The notes: generated by a model not told the origin, from the letters alone. Shown: positions 1 through 9,186, numbered from the stretch's first letter. The stretch: 37,119 bases of DNA from Candidatus Parabacteroides intestinigallinarum (GCA_019114945.1 DXEN01000004.1:1-37119); one strand, 5' to 3'. A program made the numbers and translations.

Positions 1-75
1 TCCCATCCCGAACAGAGAAGTTAAGCCTCGCCGCGCCGATGGTACTGCGCATAGTGGGAGAGTAGGTAGCCGCCG
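1..75 (+). rRNA. rrf: 5S ribosomal RNA, 3' part
   Basis: The window opens inside a 5S rRNA. The conserved run CCCATCCCGAACAGAGAAGT and the closing GTGGGAGAGTAGGTAGCCGCC are visible. The 5' part lies outside the window, and the exact 3' end (about base 75) is set by resemblance to other Bacteroidales 5S genes. It is presumably the last gene of an rrn operon, since a strong terminator follows at once. Confidence 0.93.
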
Positions 76-90
76 TTTTTCAACAGGAGA

Positions 91-120
91 GCCCCCGGTC
101 GATATGGCCGGGGGCTTTTT
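91..120 (+). terminator. Rho-independent terminator of the rrn operon
   Basis: GCCCCCGG at 91-98 pairs with CCGGGGGC at 108-115 and is followed by a T run. It sits about 15 nt after the 5S end, where an rrn operon terminator is expected. Confidence 0.9.
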
Positions 121-204
121 CGTTTTTAGGCTTTAAGTCAAGACCTTATAGGGTTTGTAATAGGATTGTAACATTTCGGAGGAATATCCAATGTGATTAT
201 TTTT

Positions 205-212
205 TACCTTCG
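205..212 (+). promoter_or_regulatory. Possible -7 box for the phosphate transporter gene
   Basis: TACCTTCG resembles the Bacteroidetes -7 consensus TAnnTTTG with one mismatch and lies 30 nt before the start codon. No good -33 box is seen at 19-21 nt, so this is weak. The rest of 121-241 is AT-rich with nothing else recognisable. Confidence 0.3.
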
Positions 213-241
213 CGTAAAAATTAAGTATATATATTATCATC

Positions 242-2497
242 ATGGAGACCTTTTATTTGTTCGTGGTCATATTCCTATTTATCTTGGCCGTTGTAGATCT
301 ATCCGTCGGCGTGAGCAATGATGCCGTTAATTTCTTAAATTCCGCTATTGGCGCACGGGCCGCCTCTTTCAAGGTGATTATCGCGATCGCCGCCGTAGGG
401 GTTTTTGTGGGCGCCTCGTTATCGAATGGCATGATGGACATCGCACGGCATGGTATCTATCAACCGCAACATTTTTATTTTTCGGAGATTATGTGCATCT
501 TGGCGGCCGTGATGCTTACGGACGTGGTCTTATTGGATATATTCAATTCATTGGGGTTGCCTACTTCCACGACGGTTTCCATGGTATTTGAGTTGGTAGG
601 TGGTACCGTGGCGATTTCATTGGTCAAGATCGCTCATTCGGCGGGAGCGTTGCAATTGGGCGATTTGTTGAATACCGAAAAGGCGTTTACCGTTATTTTA
701 GCCATATTCCTTTCGGTCGCCATCGCCTTTTTCTTTGGATCGGTCGTGCAATACATCTCCCGTCTTCTTTTCTCCTTTAATTATAATAAGAACGCGAAAT
801 ATTTCATTGGCTTGTTCGGAGGTTTAGCTGCGACTTCCATTGTTTATTTCATGTTGATTAAGGGATTGAAGGATAGTTCGTTCATGACGGAGGACTTGAA
901 GAACCAAATCTATTCGCATACGGATACGATCGTATTGGGATGTTTTATCGGTTTTACGGTGCTGATGCAAATCCTTTATTGGATTAAGGTAAATGTCTTT
1001 AAGGTTATTATCCTGATGGGAACGTTCGCCTTGGCGTTGGCTTTCGCGGGGAATGACCTGGTGAATTTTATAGGAGTTCCATTGGTGGGTTATTCCTCCT
1101 ATATGGATTTGCTGGCGCAAGGGGGGACGACTACCACGGATACTTTCTTGATGACCTCTTTGTTGGGTTCGGCCAAGACGCCTTGGTATTTCTTGGTAGG
1201 GGCGGGCTTGGTGATGGTCATCGCGCTGGCCACCTCCAAGAAGGCGCAGAACGTGGTGAAGACCTCGTTGGACTTGTCGCGCCAATCGGATGGTGACGAG
1301 GCTTTCGGCACTTCTCCAGTCGCTCGTGTCTTGGTGCGGCATTGTAGCAATCTTTCCGCTACGATATCGAAAATCGTACCCGAGTCGGTGAAGCGTTGGG
1401 TAGATAGCCGTTTTAACGAGGACGAGATGATTATGGAGGAAAAAGCGAGCTTCGATTTGGTGCGGGCATCGGTGAATGTGGTTCTGTCCGGTTTGCTGAT
1501 TGCTTTGGGTACCTCCTTGAAGTTGCCTTTATCGACGACGTACGTGGCGTTTATGGTGGCGATGGGTAGCTCGTTGGCCGACCGCGCCTGGGGACGCGAG
1601 AGCGCCGTATACCGCATCACGGGCGTATTGTCCGTGATTGGAGGTTGGTTTATCACGGCGGGCGCGGCTTTCACGATTTGCTTCATCGTAGCCCTCTTGA
1701 TTTATTGGGGCGGGATACCCGCGTTGGTGATTATGATCGCGCTGGCGATTTATTCGCTGGTGCGTAGCCATTTCGCGTACAAGGCGAAATTACGCAAGGA
1801 GGCCTTGAAGGAGGAGGTGAATAATACCGTCTCGAAATTGCGCGAGACGACTGATTCCCGCGAGGCGCTGGCCTTGTTCCGTGAGCATAGCCGGGAGGAG
1901 TTGCAGGAGGATCTGGATTTCGCCGCGGATACGTTCGATAAGGCGATTACGGGTTTCATGGACGAGAATTTAAAAGCCTTGCGCAAGGTGCTGATCGCCG
2001 TGAAGGAGAGGAAGATCCATTTGAAACAAGTGAAGCGCGTCGGTACGCTGGGCGTGACGCAATTGGATCATGACATCGCGATCGAGAAAGGGCTTTATTA
2101 TTATCAAAGCAATGATTTCGCCAGCGAGATAGTGTTCAGCATCAGCCGTGTGGCGGAACCGATGAAAGACCATATCGACAATAATTTCAACCCGCTGAGT
2201 CAGGTCCAAAAGGATGATTTCAGGGGCGTATCCTCGAAGATTATCGCTTTTTTGCGGAATTGCGCGGAGATTATCCGGAAAAACGATTACGCGGATTTCG
2301 AGGGATTGGTCGCGGAGTCTATCGCCCTTACCCGCCAACTGACCGCCTTGAAGAAAGGCGAGTTGAAGCGCATACAAGGGCAATCGGGTAGCACGAAGGT
2401 GAGCATGGTCTATCTGACCATGGTGCAGGAGGCGCAGAATGTCGTATCTTTCGCTACGAATCTATTGAAAGTAAGCCGGAAGTTCCAGAAAGAATAG
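242..2497 (+). CDS. PiT-family inorganic phosphate transporter with PhoU-like cytoplasmic tail
   Basis: 751-residue inner-membrane protein. The N-terminal part (about 1-530) is a PiT-type ion-coupled phosphate permease with its internal duplication: the first repeat has GVSNDAVNFLNS (23-34) and LPTSTTVSM near 108, and the second has LPLSTTYVAFMVAMGSSLADR around 420-440. Many hydrophobic segments are visible. The last 200 residues are charged, helical and soluble, resembling the PhoU/DUF47-like tails of Bacteroidetes members, which explains the length compared with about 500 residues for E. coli PitA. It appears to be a single-gene unit after the rrn terminator, with a terminator at 2593-2625. 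Whether the tail regulates transport is inference. Confidence 0.9.
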   Translation: METFYLFVVIFLFILAVVDLSVGVSNDAVNFLNSAIGARAASFKVIIAIAAVGVFVGASLSNGMMDIARHGIYQPQHFYFSEIMCILAAVMLTDVVLLDIFNSLGLPTSTTVSMVFELVGGTVAISLVKIAHSAGALQLGDLLNTEKAFTVILAIFLSVAIAFFFGSVVQYISRLLFSFNYNKNAKYFIGLFGGLAATSIVYFMLIKGLKDSSFMTEDLKNQIYSHTDTIVLGCFIGFTVLMQILYWIKVNVFKVIILMGTFALALAFAGNDLVNFIGVPLVGYSSYMDLLAQGGTTTTDTFLMTSLLGSAKTPWYFLVGAGLVMVIALATSKKAQNVVKTSLDLSRQSDGDEAFGTSPVARVLVRHCSNLSATISKIVPESVKRWVDSRFNEDEMIMEEKASFDLVRASVNVVLSGLLIALGTSLKLPLSTTYVAFMVAMGSSLADRAWGRESAVYRITGVLSVIGGWFITAGAAFTICFIVALLIYWGGIPALVIMIALAIYSLVRSHFAYKAKLRKEALKEEVNNTVSKLRETTDSREALALFREHSREELQEDLDFAADTFDKAITGFMDENLKALRKVLIAVKERKIHLKQVKRVGTLGVTQLDHDIAIEKGLYYYQSNDFASEIVFSISRVAEPMKDHIDNNFNPLSQVQKDDFRGVSSKIIAFLRNCAEIIRKNDYADFEGLVAESIALTRQLTALKKGELKRIQGQSGSTKVSMVYLTMVQEAQNVVSFATNLLKVSRKFQKE

Positions 2498-2592
2498 TTA
2501 TACCACATCCTGTTCATTAGGGGTATGTTATAATAATGGGTATCGTAAGTTTCTTATGATGCCCATTGTTCGTTGGTAAGGATGGGCATTAT

Positions 2593-2625
2593 AAGGGCTT
2601 AACGATAGGCATTCAGCCCTTTTTA
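2593..2625 (+). terminator. Terminator after the phosphate transporter
   Basis: AAGGGCT (2593-2599) pairs with AGCCCTT (2615-2621) and runs into TTTTTAT. Just upstream, ATGGGTATC near 2536 pairs with GATGCCCAT near 2560 to form a second, non-T-tailed hairpin. Together they fill the gap between the transporter and the convergent gene. Confidence 0.6.
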
Positions 2626-2634
2626 TAATTCCGG

Positions 2635-3528
2635 TTATAATGCCAGCATTTTCTTCTCTTTGATTAAATCGCTCTCGTCCATATGGAGCGAGGGCACCGT
2701 GCACATTTTGATGCAATCGCCCGGTTGGCAAGTGTAATCGTAATAGGCTTGTTGTTCCGGCGTGAGCTCGCCCGGGGCAATCAGCCCGCTTGCCCGGCCG
2801 AGGAAATCCTCCATGCCCGTGCTTTCCGACTCCTTGACGAGAAGTATCCGGCGGGCTACCGGATTGCGGTTGTAATCCTGCCCGATATATAGCCCTCGCA
2901 ATTGGCGAGGACTCTTGAAGAATGGGATTTGTAAATAAAAGGTCACCAACGTGAGTTGCGGTGCTTGGTTCTCGTTTAACATGCAATGGAAATTTTGGGG
3001 GTCGGGCATGATGCCGAATCCCCATTGGGTTTCTCCGTACGCGCTGATTCGTCCGATGCGTACATGGTCTTCTCGCGGGGCGATCAGGAACGGTTCCATT
3101 TTCAGATGCTCGGAAGAGGAGGATAGGCTATAGCTGGTATATATGCCTTTGATGGCCTCTACTTTGCCCGCGGATTGCCGTATCTCGTCCATGAGTCGTA
3201 GGATTGAAGAATCGTTTATCGGGGGTTCGATAGGGACCTCCTTCATATCCTTTAACCGGAGGAGCATTTCTTGCGCTTGGGAGAGCAATCGTTTCTTGGA
3301 GATGTTATTGACCGTCATAAGGGCGCTGTCCAAGGCTTCCTCTTCCGGATGAGTCTTGGACAATTCAATATAATTGGGTAAGACGGTCGTGTATAAAGAG
3401 GATAATACGCTGGGGGCTATATCGAGCCAATCCGCTATCTCTTTCATCTTAACCCCATTGTTCCGTAAGCTCTCAATCTTTAGATAGAGCGCTTGAAGTT
3501 CGTCCTTTTGTTCGTTTCCCTGATTCAT
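2635..3528 (-). CDS. Uncharacterised Bacteroidales protein with N-terminal HTH-like segment
   Basis: 297 residues; I do not recognise a named family. Residues about 5-50 read as a helix-turn-helix of the kind that senses a repeated unit (KMKEIADWLDIAPSVLSSLY), then a helical region with KKRLLSQAQEML. The C-terminal half (about 125-260) is beta-rich and aromatic (WGFGIMPDPQNF, FYLQIPFFKSPRQLRGLYIG), followed by a Pro/Tyr/Cys segment (YYDYTCQPGDCIKMC). No signal peptide or membrane helix is seen. It is divergent from the DUF5690/phn genes, and the shared 178-nt gap holds a perfect dyad, so a DNA-binding role is possible but unproven. A TATTTTTG box (3540-3533, minus) sits only 5 nt before the ATG, which would give an almost leaderless mRNA if used. 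Confidence 0.75.
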   Translation of the reverse strand: MNQGNEQKDELQALYLKIESLRNNGVKMKEIADWLDIAPSVLSSLYTTVLPNYIELSKTHPEEEALDSALMTVNNISKKRLLSQAQEMLLRLKDMKEVPIEPPINDSSILRLMDEIRQSAGKVEAIKGIYTSYSLSSSSEHLKMEPFLIAPREDHVRIGRISAYGETQWGFGIMPDPQNFHCMLNENQAPQLTLVTFYLQIPFFKSPRQLRGLYIGQDYNRNPVARRILLVKESESTGMEDFLGRASGLIAPGELTPEQQAYYDYTCQPGDCIKMCTVPSLHMDESDLIKEKKMLAL

Positions 3529-3616
3529 GTCACAAAAATAGGGAAATATACATTACGTTCTTATGATATGAATGTTACATAAATATTTCTTTATGAAAAG
3601 GAGGGCTTGCCGGCTT

Positions 3617-3639
3617 TTATGAATCATGGACATTCATAA
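3617..3639. promoter_or_regulatory. Operator-like perfect dyad
   Basis: TTATGAAT (3617-3624) and ATTCATAA (3632-3639) form a perfect 8-bp inverted repeat with a 7-bp spacer. A looser copy, TTATG (3561-3565) with CATAA (3578-3582), lies upstream. The dyad centre (3628) is about 55 bp before the start expected from the TACTTTTG box at 3671, a normal position for an activator, and it lies between divergent genes. Confidence 0.5.
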
Positions 3640-3670
3640 ATTCAGTCATAAGGTTGTAATATGGGACCGC

Positions 3671-3678
3671 TACTTTTG
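3671..3678 (+). promoter_or_regulatory. -7 promoter box before the DUF5690 gene
   Basis: TACTTTTG matches TAnnTTTG exactly, 28 nt before the ATG at 3707. No clear TTTG box is found at 19-21 nt upstream (GTTG at 3653 is only 14 nt away), consistent with a promoter that needs an activator. Confidence 0.45.
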
Positions 3679-3706
3679 CCGTCGAGAATCAGAGTGACGC
3701 ATTTCT

Positions 3707-4540
3707 ATGAAGACAATACAACGATTAAGTGGAGGTATCCGGGGAAAATTCGCGGATATTCTTTTTACGTTATGGGCTGGAGGGGCGGCCTTGCTTTCTT
3801 ACTCTTTGGTATATGCCTTGCGGAAACCTTATACCGCCGTGACTTTCGATGAGCTGGAGGTGTTCGGGATGGATTATAAGGTGGCGGTTACGATCGTGCA
3901 GATCGTGGGCTATGCCGCGTCGAAGTTCATGGGAATCAAGTTGATTTCCGAGTTGCGAAGGGAGGATCGTTTTCGTTTTATATTATACTCGGTGGTGATG
4001 GCCGAGCTTTCGTTGATATTCTTTGGATTGTTGTCGGCTCCTTATAATATCGCGGCGATGTTCCTGAATGGCTTGTCGTTGGGATGTATGTGGGGAGTCA
4101 TCTTTAGTTTCTTGGAAGGGCGAAAAACGACGGATATCCTGGCGAGCTTATTGGGCGTGAGTATGGTGATTAGTTCCGGTACCGCCAAGTCGATTGGTTT
4201 GTATGTTATGGATGCGTGGCATGTTAGCGCGTTTTGGATGCCGGCCTTGATTGGGACTATCGCTTTACCCTTGTTGACTTTGCTCGGTTATGCGTTGAAC
4301 CGGCTTCCCCAACCGACCGAGGAGGATATCGCGTTGAAATCGGAACGGGTAACCTTGGATGCCCGGCAACGTTGGGACCTTTTCCGCGATTATATGCCTT
4401 TTTTAGTCTTATTGTTTGTCGCGAATATCGCGCTGGTGGTACTTCGGGATATCAAGGAGGATTTCTTGGTGAATATTATTGATATGTCCGGGCATTCTCC
4501 CTGGTTGTTCGCCCGGCGCGCGAGCCGATGGGCTTGCTGA
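3707..4540 (+). pseudogene. DUF5690 family (MFS-like) transporter, 3' end deleted
   Basis: 277 codons of a membrane protein resembling DUF5690 (MFS-like): LRKPYTAVTFDELEVFGMDYK near 39, KFMGIKLISELRRE near 73, WGVIFSFLEGRKTTD near 129, and several hydrophobic segments. DUF5690 proteins are usually around 430 residues. Here family-like sequence continues to HSPWLFAR (about 262-269) and then changes to ARRASRWAC and a stop. That tail is the out-of-frame reading of phnX, so the rest of the gene is gone through a deletion joining it to phnX near 4510-4518. The product lacks its last third or so of membrane helices and is unlikely to work. The context suggests the original was linked to phosphonate use; its substrate is unknown to me. 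Confidence 0.8.
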
Positions 4541-5187
4541 AGATCGACCATATACGGGCGATCCTGCGTATGCCGGAAGTGGGCGAGAGATTTCACGCGC
4601 TGTATAAGCGTGATTGGAACGAGGATGATGTCCGTCAGATGTATGTTAGCTTCGAGAAGCATCTGTTCGCCTCGTTGGAGGATTTCACGGCGCCTATCCC
4701 GGGTGTGCTGGAGACGATGGACGTGCTACGCGGGCAAGGCATCAAGGTGGGCTCTACCACGGGCTATACAGGGCGGATGATGGAGGTTGTACGTCCGGGA
4801 GCGGCCGCGAAGGGATATGTCGTGGACAATTTGGTGACGCCGGATGGGCTTCCCGCCGGTCGCCCCGCGCCGTATATGATTTATAAGAATATGATAGACC
4901 TGGCGATACCTTCGGTCGACGAGGTGGTAAAGGTGGGCGATACGATCGCGGATATAAAGGAAGGGGTGAACGCGAAGGTATGGAGCGTCGGCCTCATTAC
5001 CGGAAGCAACGAGATGGGTTTGACGAGGGAGGAATACGATAGCCGTCCCGCCGCGTACTGGGAGCCGTTGAAGCGGGAGGTGCGCGGGCGTATGCAGGAG
5101 GCCGGCGCCCATTTCGTGTTGGATTCGATCGCGGAGTTGCCCGCGTGTATCGAGGAGATTAATCGGATTATGAATATGGCAAAATAA
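4516..5187 (+). pseudogene. phnX: Phosphonoacetaldehyde hydrolase, 5' end deleted
   Basis: PhnX is a HAD-family enzyme that splits phosphonoacetaldehyde into acetaldehyde and phosphate. Family sequence begins at AREPMGLLKIDHIRAI (codons from 4516) and runs on intact through GVLETMDVLRGQGIKVGSTTGYT, RPAPYMIYKNM and VVKVGDTIADIKEG. The first 45 or so residues, holding the HAD motif I (DWAGT) with the nucleophilic Asp, are absent. The Schiff-base Lys of MGLLKIDH is kept. The first usable ATG is 4528, overlapping the stop of the upstream truncated gene, so a headless protein could be translated, but without the nucleophile it should be inactive as a hydrolase. phnW follows after 15 nt. Confidence 0.85.
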
Positions 5188-5202
5188 GGAGGGAAAAAAG
5201 AG

Positions 5203-6297
5203 ATGATTCGAGAGCGAAATTATTTGTTGTTGACCCCGGGCCCGTTGAGCACTTCCGGGACGGTACGCGAGGCGATGTTGCAAGATTGGTGTACATGGGA
5301 TAAGGATTATAACGAGGGCATTGTCTCTCCTATCCGGAAAGGGCTTTTGGCTTTGGCGGGATTGGACGAGCGAGAGTATACGGACGTGTTGTTGCAAGGG
5401 AGTGGCACGTATTGCGTGGAGGCCACGATAGGCGCCACCGTTCGTCCGACGGATAAATTGCTGATTCTCGCGAACGGGGCGTATGGGGAACGTATGGCGC
5501 GGATTGCCGATTATTACGGGATTCATTACGTGTTGGTCTCTTTGCGGGAAACGGAGTTGGTGACGGGCGAGGTGGCCCGCGAGGCTTTGGAGGCGCATCC
5601 GGACGTGACGCATCTCTCGATGGTGCATAGCGAGACGACCACCGGCTTGTTGAATCCCATCGAGGAGGTGGCCGAGGTTATCCGGGGGCGTGGCATCACC
5701 TTCATTGTCGACGCGATGAGCAGCTTCGGAGGCATACCCATCGATATCAAGGGGCTGGGCATCGATTTCCTGGTCAGTAGCGCCAACAAATGCATCCAGG
5801 GCGTACCGGGTTTCGGGTTCATTATCGCGCGGAAGGATAAACTGATGGCGACGAAAGGCAATGCCCGCTCGCTCTCGTTGGATATCTACGCGCAATGGGA
5901 GACCATGGAGCGGGGGCATGGGAAATGGCGTTTTACCTCGCCGACGCACGTGGTGCGCGCTTTCTACCAGGCGATGAAGGAATTGAACGACGAGGGCGGT
6001 ATATCGGCTCGCTATGAGCGTTATCGGAGGAATCACCGGACGCTGGTCGATGGAATGCGCTCGCTGGGCTTCGAGACGTTGCTCCCCGACGAGGCGCAAG
6101 GGCCTATTATCACCTCGTTCCTGTATCCTTCGGCCGATTTCGATTTCGCCTCTTTCTACGAGCGGCTGAAAGCGAAAGGGTTCGTGATTTATCCGGGTAA
6201 GATATCGCACGCGGATACGTTCCGGATCGGTAATATCGGCGATGTGTTCCCCGAGGATATGGAGGCGCTGATACGGGTCATCAAGGAGATTCGTTGA
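5203..6297 (+). CDS. phnW: 2-aminoethylphosphonate--pyruvate transaminase
   Basis: 364-residue fold-type I PLP enzyme that interconverts 2-aminoethylphosphonate plus pyruvate with phosphonoacetaldehyde plus alanine. The N-terminus [18 protein letters not shown] is typical of the family. D170 in [11 protein letters not shown] (pyridine nitrogen) and K196 in [15 protein letters not shown] (Schiff base) are visible. Length is normal and the frame is intact. A strong Shine-Dalgarno (AAGGAGGG, 5186-5193) precedes the ATG by 9 nt. The 3' end overlaps the convergent DUF2851 gene by 17 nt. Because phnX just upstream has lost its catalytic Asp, the aldehyde made here would need another outlet, or the enzyme may run toward 2-aminoethylphosphonate; that is inference. 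Confidence 0.93.
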   Translation: MIRERNYLLLTPGPLSTSGTVREAMLQDWCTWDKDYNEGIVSPIRKGLLALAGLDEREYTDVLLQGSGTYCVEATIGATVRPTDKLLILANGAYGERMARIADYYGIHYVLVSLRETELVTGEVAREALEAHPDVTHLSMVHSETTTGLLNPIEEVAEVIRGRGITFIVDAMSSFGGIPIDIKGLGIDFLVSSANKCIQGVPGFGFIIARKDKLMATKGNARSLSLDIYAQWETMERGHGKWRFTSPTHVVRAFYQAMKELNDEGGISARYERYRRNHRTLVDGMRSLGFETLLPDEAQGPIITSFLYPSADFDFASFYERLKAKGFVIYPGKISHADTFRIGNIGDVFPEDMEALIRVIKEIR

Positions 6298-7561
6298 CGC
6301 TTCTCTTCAATAGGCGGAAACCGATACGGCAATAGAGGCATTTCCGTTTCTCGCAATATTCGCGTCGCAATTGGACGAGCGCTTGCGTGTCGCCGGCGTC
6401 GCGCGCTGGGATGCCCGCCCTCGCGAACGTGGCCACGATTTGGTTACGCTCCGGGGGCACGCGCTCTAATAAACGTGTCGCCCGGTATTGGTACTCGGGC
6501 TGCTTCTCGTGCGAGCCATAGGCGAATAGCGTGGGGACCACCGCGTTGATCAGCAGGATGTTCAACGCGCCCTCGCCGATGGTTTTCGCCCGCTCGGGCG
6601 AGGCGTATCGGAAGTGGTAATGATTGTCCCAGTACGCCGAGGGGGGCACGCGGAAAAGATCCTTGAGCTCGCGGGGTGAGCGGGCGTCGATGACGCGCGC
6701 GAACAACGTATCGTAGCGATACCATAAGGCCGCTAATTGGGCCAGCCTGACGTGCGGGAAGTTGTCCGGGCGCAGGCGCAGGCTCTTGAATACCGACTCG
6801 TCCAAGGGGCTCAGGTCAAACTTGTGCCGCAGGAACGCATACTCGCGTCGTAGCAGGCGGTAATAAGGGTCGCCTTCCTCCTCGGACAGCATGCCCGCTT
6901 GCCCGAATAGCAACGCCTCTACTTGCGACTCGCTGGCCCGTTGCTTCAGGATGCATCGCCGGGGGAGGCTCCTCGCCAATCGCTCGAACGCGTCGTTGTT
7001 CACCCCGAAGCCGAAGCATCGTGTCAGGAGGACGTAGAACGCCTCGTTCCAATCGCCCTCGTAGCGCTCCAGCAGGCGGAGCGTGTCGGCGGTCTTTCGC
7101 TCCAGTCGCTCGGCGAGCAGGGCGTCCATCCACGAGGCGATATGTACGGGGTCGATCTCCCGGATACGGTCCAGGCAAGGGATGGGATTGTCGCGGGCGG
7201 ATAGCCAGTCGATATGCGCGCGCACGGCATCCGGCACGGGTAGCACGAGCGTAGGTATCGGCTCGCCGTTCGTGCGGCGGATATCCGCGTCGTTTATTCC
7301 TACGACGTGCAGGATTACCCCGTCGTAAGCGCGGTCCGTATCGTGGTGGTGAAGCGACCAATCGGAAGCCTTGTCGTGTATCTCCACGCTCCCGGCCCAT
7401 GTGGTCTCGCCTATCCGCGCCTTGGCGTTGAAAAAGTCGGGACCGGCGTCGCTATTCGGTATGCCGGGATCAATCACGGCCACCGTCCGTCCCTCCGTGG
7501 TGACGAGGGAAGCGGGCTCGTATAACCTGTATTTCCATACGTAATGCAGTAAATGTTCCAT
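6281..7561 (-). CDS. DUF2851 family protein
   Basis: 426 residues, recognised as DUF2851 by [16 protein letters not shown] at the N-terminus, then [44 protein letters not shown], and a C-terminal Cys pair with preceding Cys ([13 protein letters not shown], about 406-418) that could bind metal. The family is widespread in Bacteroidetes and its function is unknown; the D/E-rich N-terminal half with an EIH motif recalls nuclease folds, but I would not assign activity. It lies downstream of mlaE-mlaF on the same strand across a 72-nt AT-rich gap, so read-through is possible. Its 3' end overlaps phnW on the other strand. Confidence 0.85.
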   Translation of the reverse strand: MEHLLHYVWKYRLYEPASLVTTEGRTVAVIDPGIPNSDAGPDFFNAKARIGETTWAGSVEIHDKASDWSLHHHDTDRAYDGVILHVVGINDADIRRTNGEPIPTLVLPVPDAVRAHIDWLSARDNPIPCLDRIREIDPVHIASWMDALLAERLERKTADTLRLLERYEGDWNEAFYVLLTRCFGFGVNNDAFERLARSLPRRCILKQRASESQVEALLFGQAGMLSEEEGDPYYRLLRREYAFLRHKFDLSPLDESVFKSLRLRPDNFPHVRLAQLAALWYRYDTLFARVIDARSPRELKDLFRVPPSAYWDNHYHFRYASPERAKTIGEGALNILLINAVVPTLFAYGSHEKQPEYQYRATRLLERVPPERNQIVATFARAGIPARDAGDTQALVQLRREYCEKRKCLYCRIGFRLLKRSVNESP

Positions 7562-7569
7562 ATTTTTTC

Positions 7570-7630
7570 AGAGTTAAGATTTTTCATATTTCAAATTTCA
7601 GATTTCAAATTTTAAATTTCAAATTTCAAA
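7570..7630. repeat. AT-rich (ATTTCAAA)n-like tandem repeat
   Basis: The gap between mlaF and DUF2851 is built from about six degenerate copies of ATTTCAAA. Similar low-complexity strings in the same style occur at 15326-15360 and 9650-9680. They look like simple-sequence spacer; no promoter box is clear in them. Confidence 0.6.
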
Positions 7631-7633
7631 TTA

Positions 7634-8404
7634 TCATCCTTCTTCTTGTTGCATCTCTACTTCCTTCACCTTTCGGGCGAGGTCGGAGGCGAAGATGAAA
7701 TCGTTCAGCGCCTTGTTGTTGGAGGTGATGACTTGCTCCTTGGTGCCTTGCCATTCCTTCACGCCCTCTTTGATAAAGATGATATTCTCGCCGATGTTCA
7801 TCACGGAGTTCATATCGTGGGTGTTGATGACCGTTGTCATGTTGTATTCCACGGTGATGTCGTGTATCAGGTCGTCTATCAGCAAGGAGGTCTTGGGGTC
7901 GAGTCCGGAGTTGGGCTCGTCGCAGAACAGGTATTGGGGGTTCAGGGCGATGGCCCGTGCGATGGCGGCCCGTTTCATCATACCGCCGCTTATCTCGGAG
8001 GGATACAGGTGCTCGGCGTCCGACAGGTTCACCCGCTCCAGGCAGAACTCCGCCCGTTTCTTGCGTTCCTTGAACGAGTCGCGCGAGAACATGTCCAGCG
8101 GGAACATCACGTTCTCCAGCACCGTCATGCTATCGAACAGGGCCGAGCCTTGGAACAGCATCCCCATCTCGCGGCGCAGCATATTCAGCTCGTTCTTGTT
8201 CATCGAGATGAGATCCCGGCCGTCGTAGAGGATCTCGCCGTGGTCCGGCCGCATCAGGCCGATGATATTCTTGATAAGGACGGTCTTTCCGGAGCCGCTC
8301 CGGCCGATAATCAGGTTCGTCTTCCCGTTCTCGAACACGGCGTTGATATCCTTCAGCACCGCGCGTCCCTCAAACGATTTCGTGATATGCTTAACCTCTA
8401 TCAT
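7634..8404 (-). CDS. mlaF: ABC transporter ATP-binding protein, MlaF-like
   Basis: 256-residue ATPase of the MlaFEDB-type lipid transporter that moves phospholipids between inner and outer membrane. Walker A GRSGSGKT (34-41), Q-loop FQG at 84-86, signature SGGMMKR (139-145), Walker B YLFCDE (158-163) and the switch His in INTHDMNS (about 195) are all present. The double Met in the signature and the NSGLDP D-loop are usual for this subfamily. The start codon lies 6 nt after the mlaE stop, so the two are co-transcribed and probably translationally coupled. No MlaD-type MCE protein is next to them in this window. Confidence 0.9.
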   Translation of the reverse strand: MIEVKHITKSFEGRAVLKDINAVFENGKTNLIIGRSGSGKTVLIKNIIGLMRPDHGEILYDGRDLISMNKNELNMLRREMGMLFQGSALFDSMTVLENVMFPLDMFSRDSFKERKKRAEFCLERVNLSDAEHLYPSEISGGMMKRAAIARAIALNPQYLFCDEPNSGLDPKTSLLIDDLIHDITVEYNMTTVINTHDMNSVMNIGENIIFIKEGVKEWQGTKEQVITSNNKALNDFIFASDLARKVKEVEMQQEEG

Positions 8405-8410
8405 ACAGCG

Positions 8411-9157
8411 TCAAGTTAACATGATTTGCGTTAATACCAGGTCGGCCATCAGGATCATGATGCTGCTCATCACCACGGCGTTGGTGCTGGCCTTGCCCAC
8501 TTCCAGCGCCCCGCCTTTCACGTTGTAGCCGAAATAGGCGGAGATGGAGGCGATGATGAACGCGTAGACCACCGACTTTATGATGGAATACCAGACGTAA
8601 AACTGGTTGAAATAGAATTGCAAGCCAAACTCGAACGCGGACGGCGTCATGTCCGTGGCCGACGAGTAGCTTGCCGCCACGCCGCCCGCGATGCCCGTGA
8701 ACATGCTGAATATCACCAGTACGGGGATGAAGATCATCAGCCCCACGATTTTCGGGAGGATCAGGAAGTTGGCCGAGTTCACGCCCATGATCTCCATCGC
8801 GTCGATTTGCTCCGTCACGCGCATCGTGCCGATCTCCGAGGCGATGTTGCTACCTACCTTCCCGGCCAGGATCAGCGCCATGATAGACGAGGAGAACTCC
8901 AGCAGGATGATCTCGCGCGTCGTGTAGCCGATCGTGAATTTCGGGATCAGCGGCGAGCTGATGTTCAGCGATATCTGGATAGCGATCACCGTGCCGATGA
9001 ACACCGAGATAATCACCACGATCCAGAGCGAGTCCACGCCCAGTTTATAAATCTCCTTGATCAGTTGCTTGAAGAACATACTCCAGCGGTCGGGGAGCGT
9101 TAAACATTTCATCATGAGCAAGGTGTACTCGCCCATCCGTTGCAAGGCTTTATTCAT
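8411..9157 (-). CDS. mlaE: ABC transporter permease, MlaE-like
   Basis: 248 residues from the chosen ATG (MNKALQRMGEYTLLMM). An upstream ATG at 9217 is in frame, but the promoter at 9187-9218 overlaps that extension, so the later start is preferred. The MlaE/YrbE permease signature is clear: LEFSSSIMALILAGKVGSNIASEIGTMRVTEQIDAMEIMGVNS, with several hydrophobic helices and a C-terminal GKASTNAVVMSSIMILMADL segment. It is the membrane partner of mlaF in a phospholipid-trafficking ABC system. Gene order mlaE-mlaF is usual for Bacteroidetes. Confidence 0.9.
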   Translation of the reverse strand: MNKALQRMGEYTLLMMKCLTLPDRWSMFFKQLIKEIYKLGVDSLWIVVIISVFIGTVIAIQISLNISSPLIPKFTIGYTTREIILLEFSSSIMALILAGKVGSNIASEIGTMRVTEQIDAMEIMGVNSANFLILPKIVGLMIFIPVLVIFSMFTGIAGGVAASYSSATDMTPSAFEFGLQFYFNQFYVWYSIIKSVVYAFIIASISAYFGYNVKGGALEVGKASTNAVVMSSIMILMADLVLTQIMLT

Positions 9158-9186
9158 TTCAAAATCCAAGATTCTAATTTCAGAGA

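Noticed and set aside
4726-6210. 494-codon minus-strand frame opposite phnX/phnW
   Set aside because: Composition typical of an antisense shadow; phnW is clearly the real gene.
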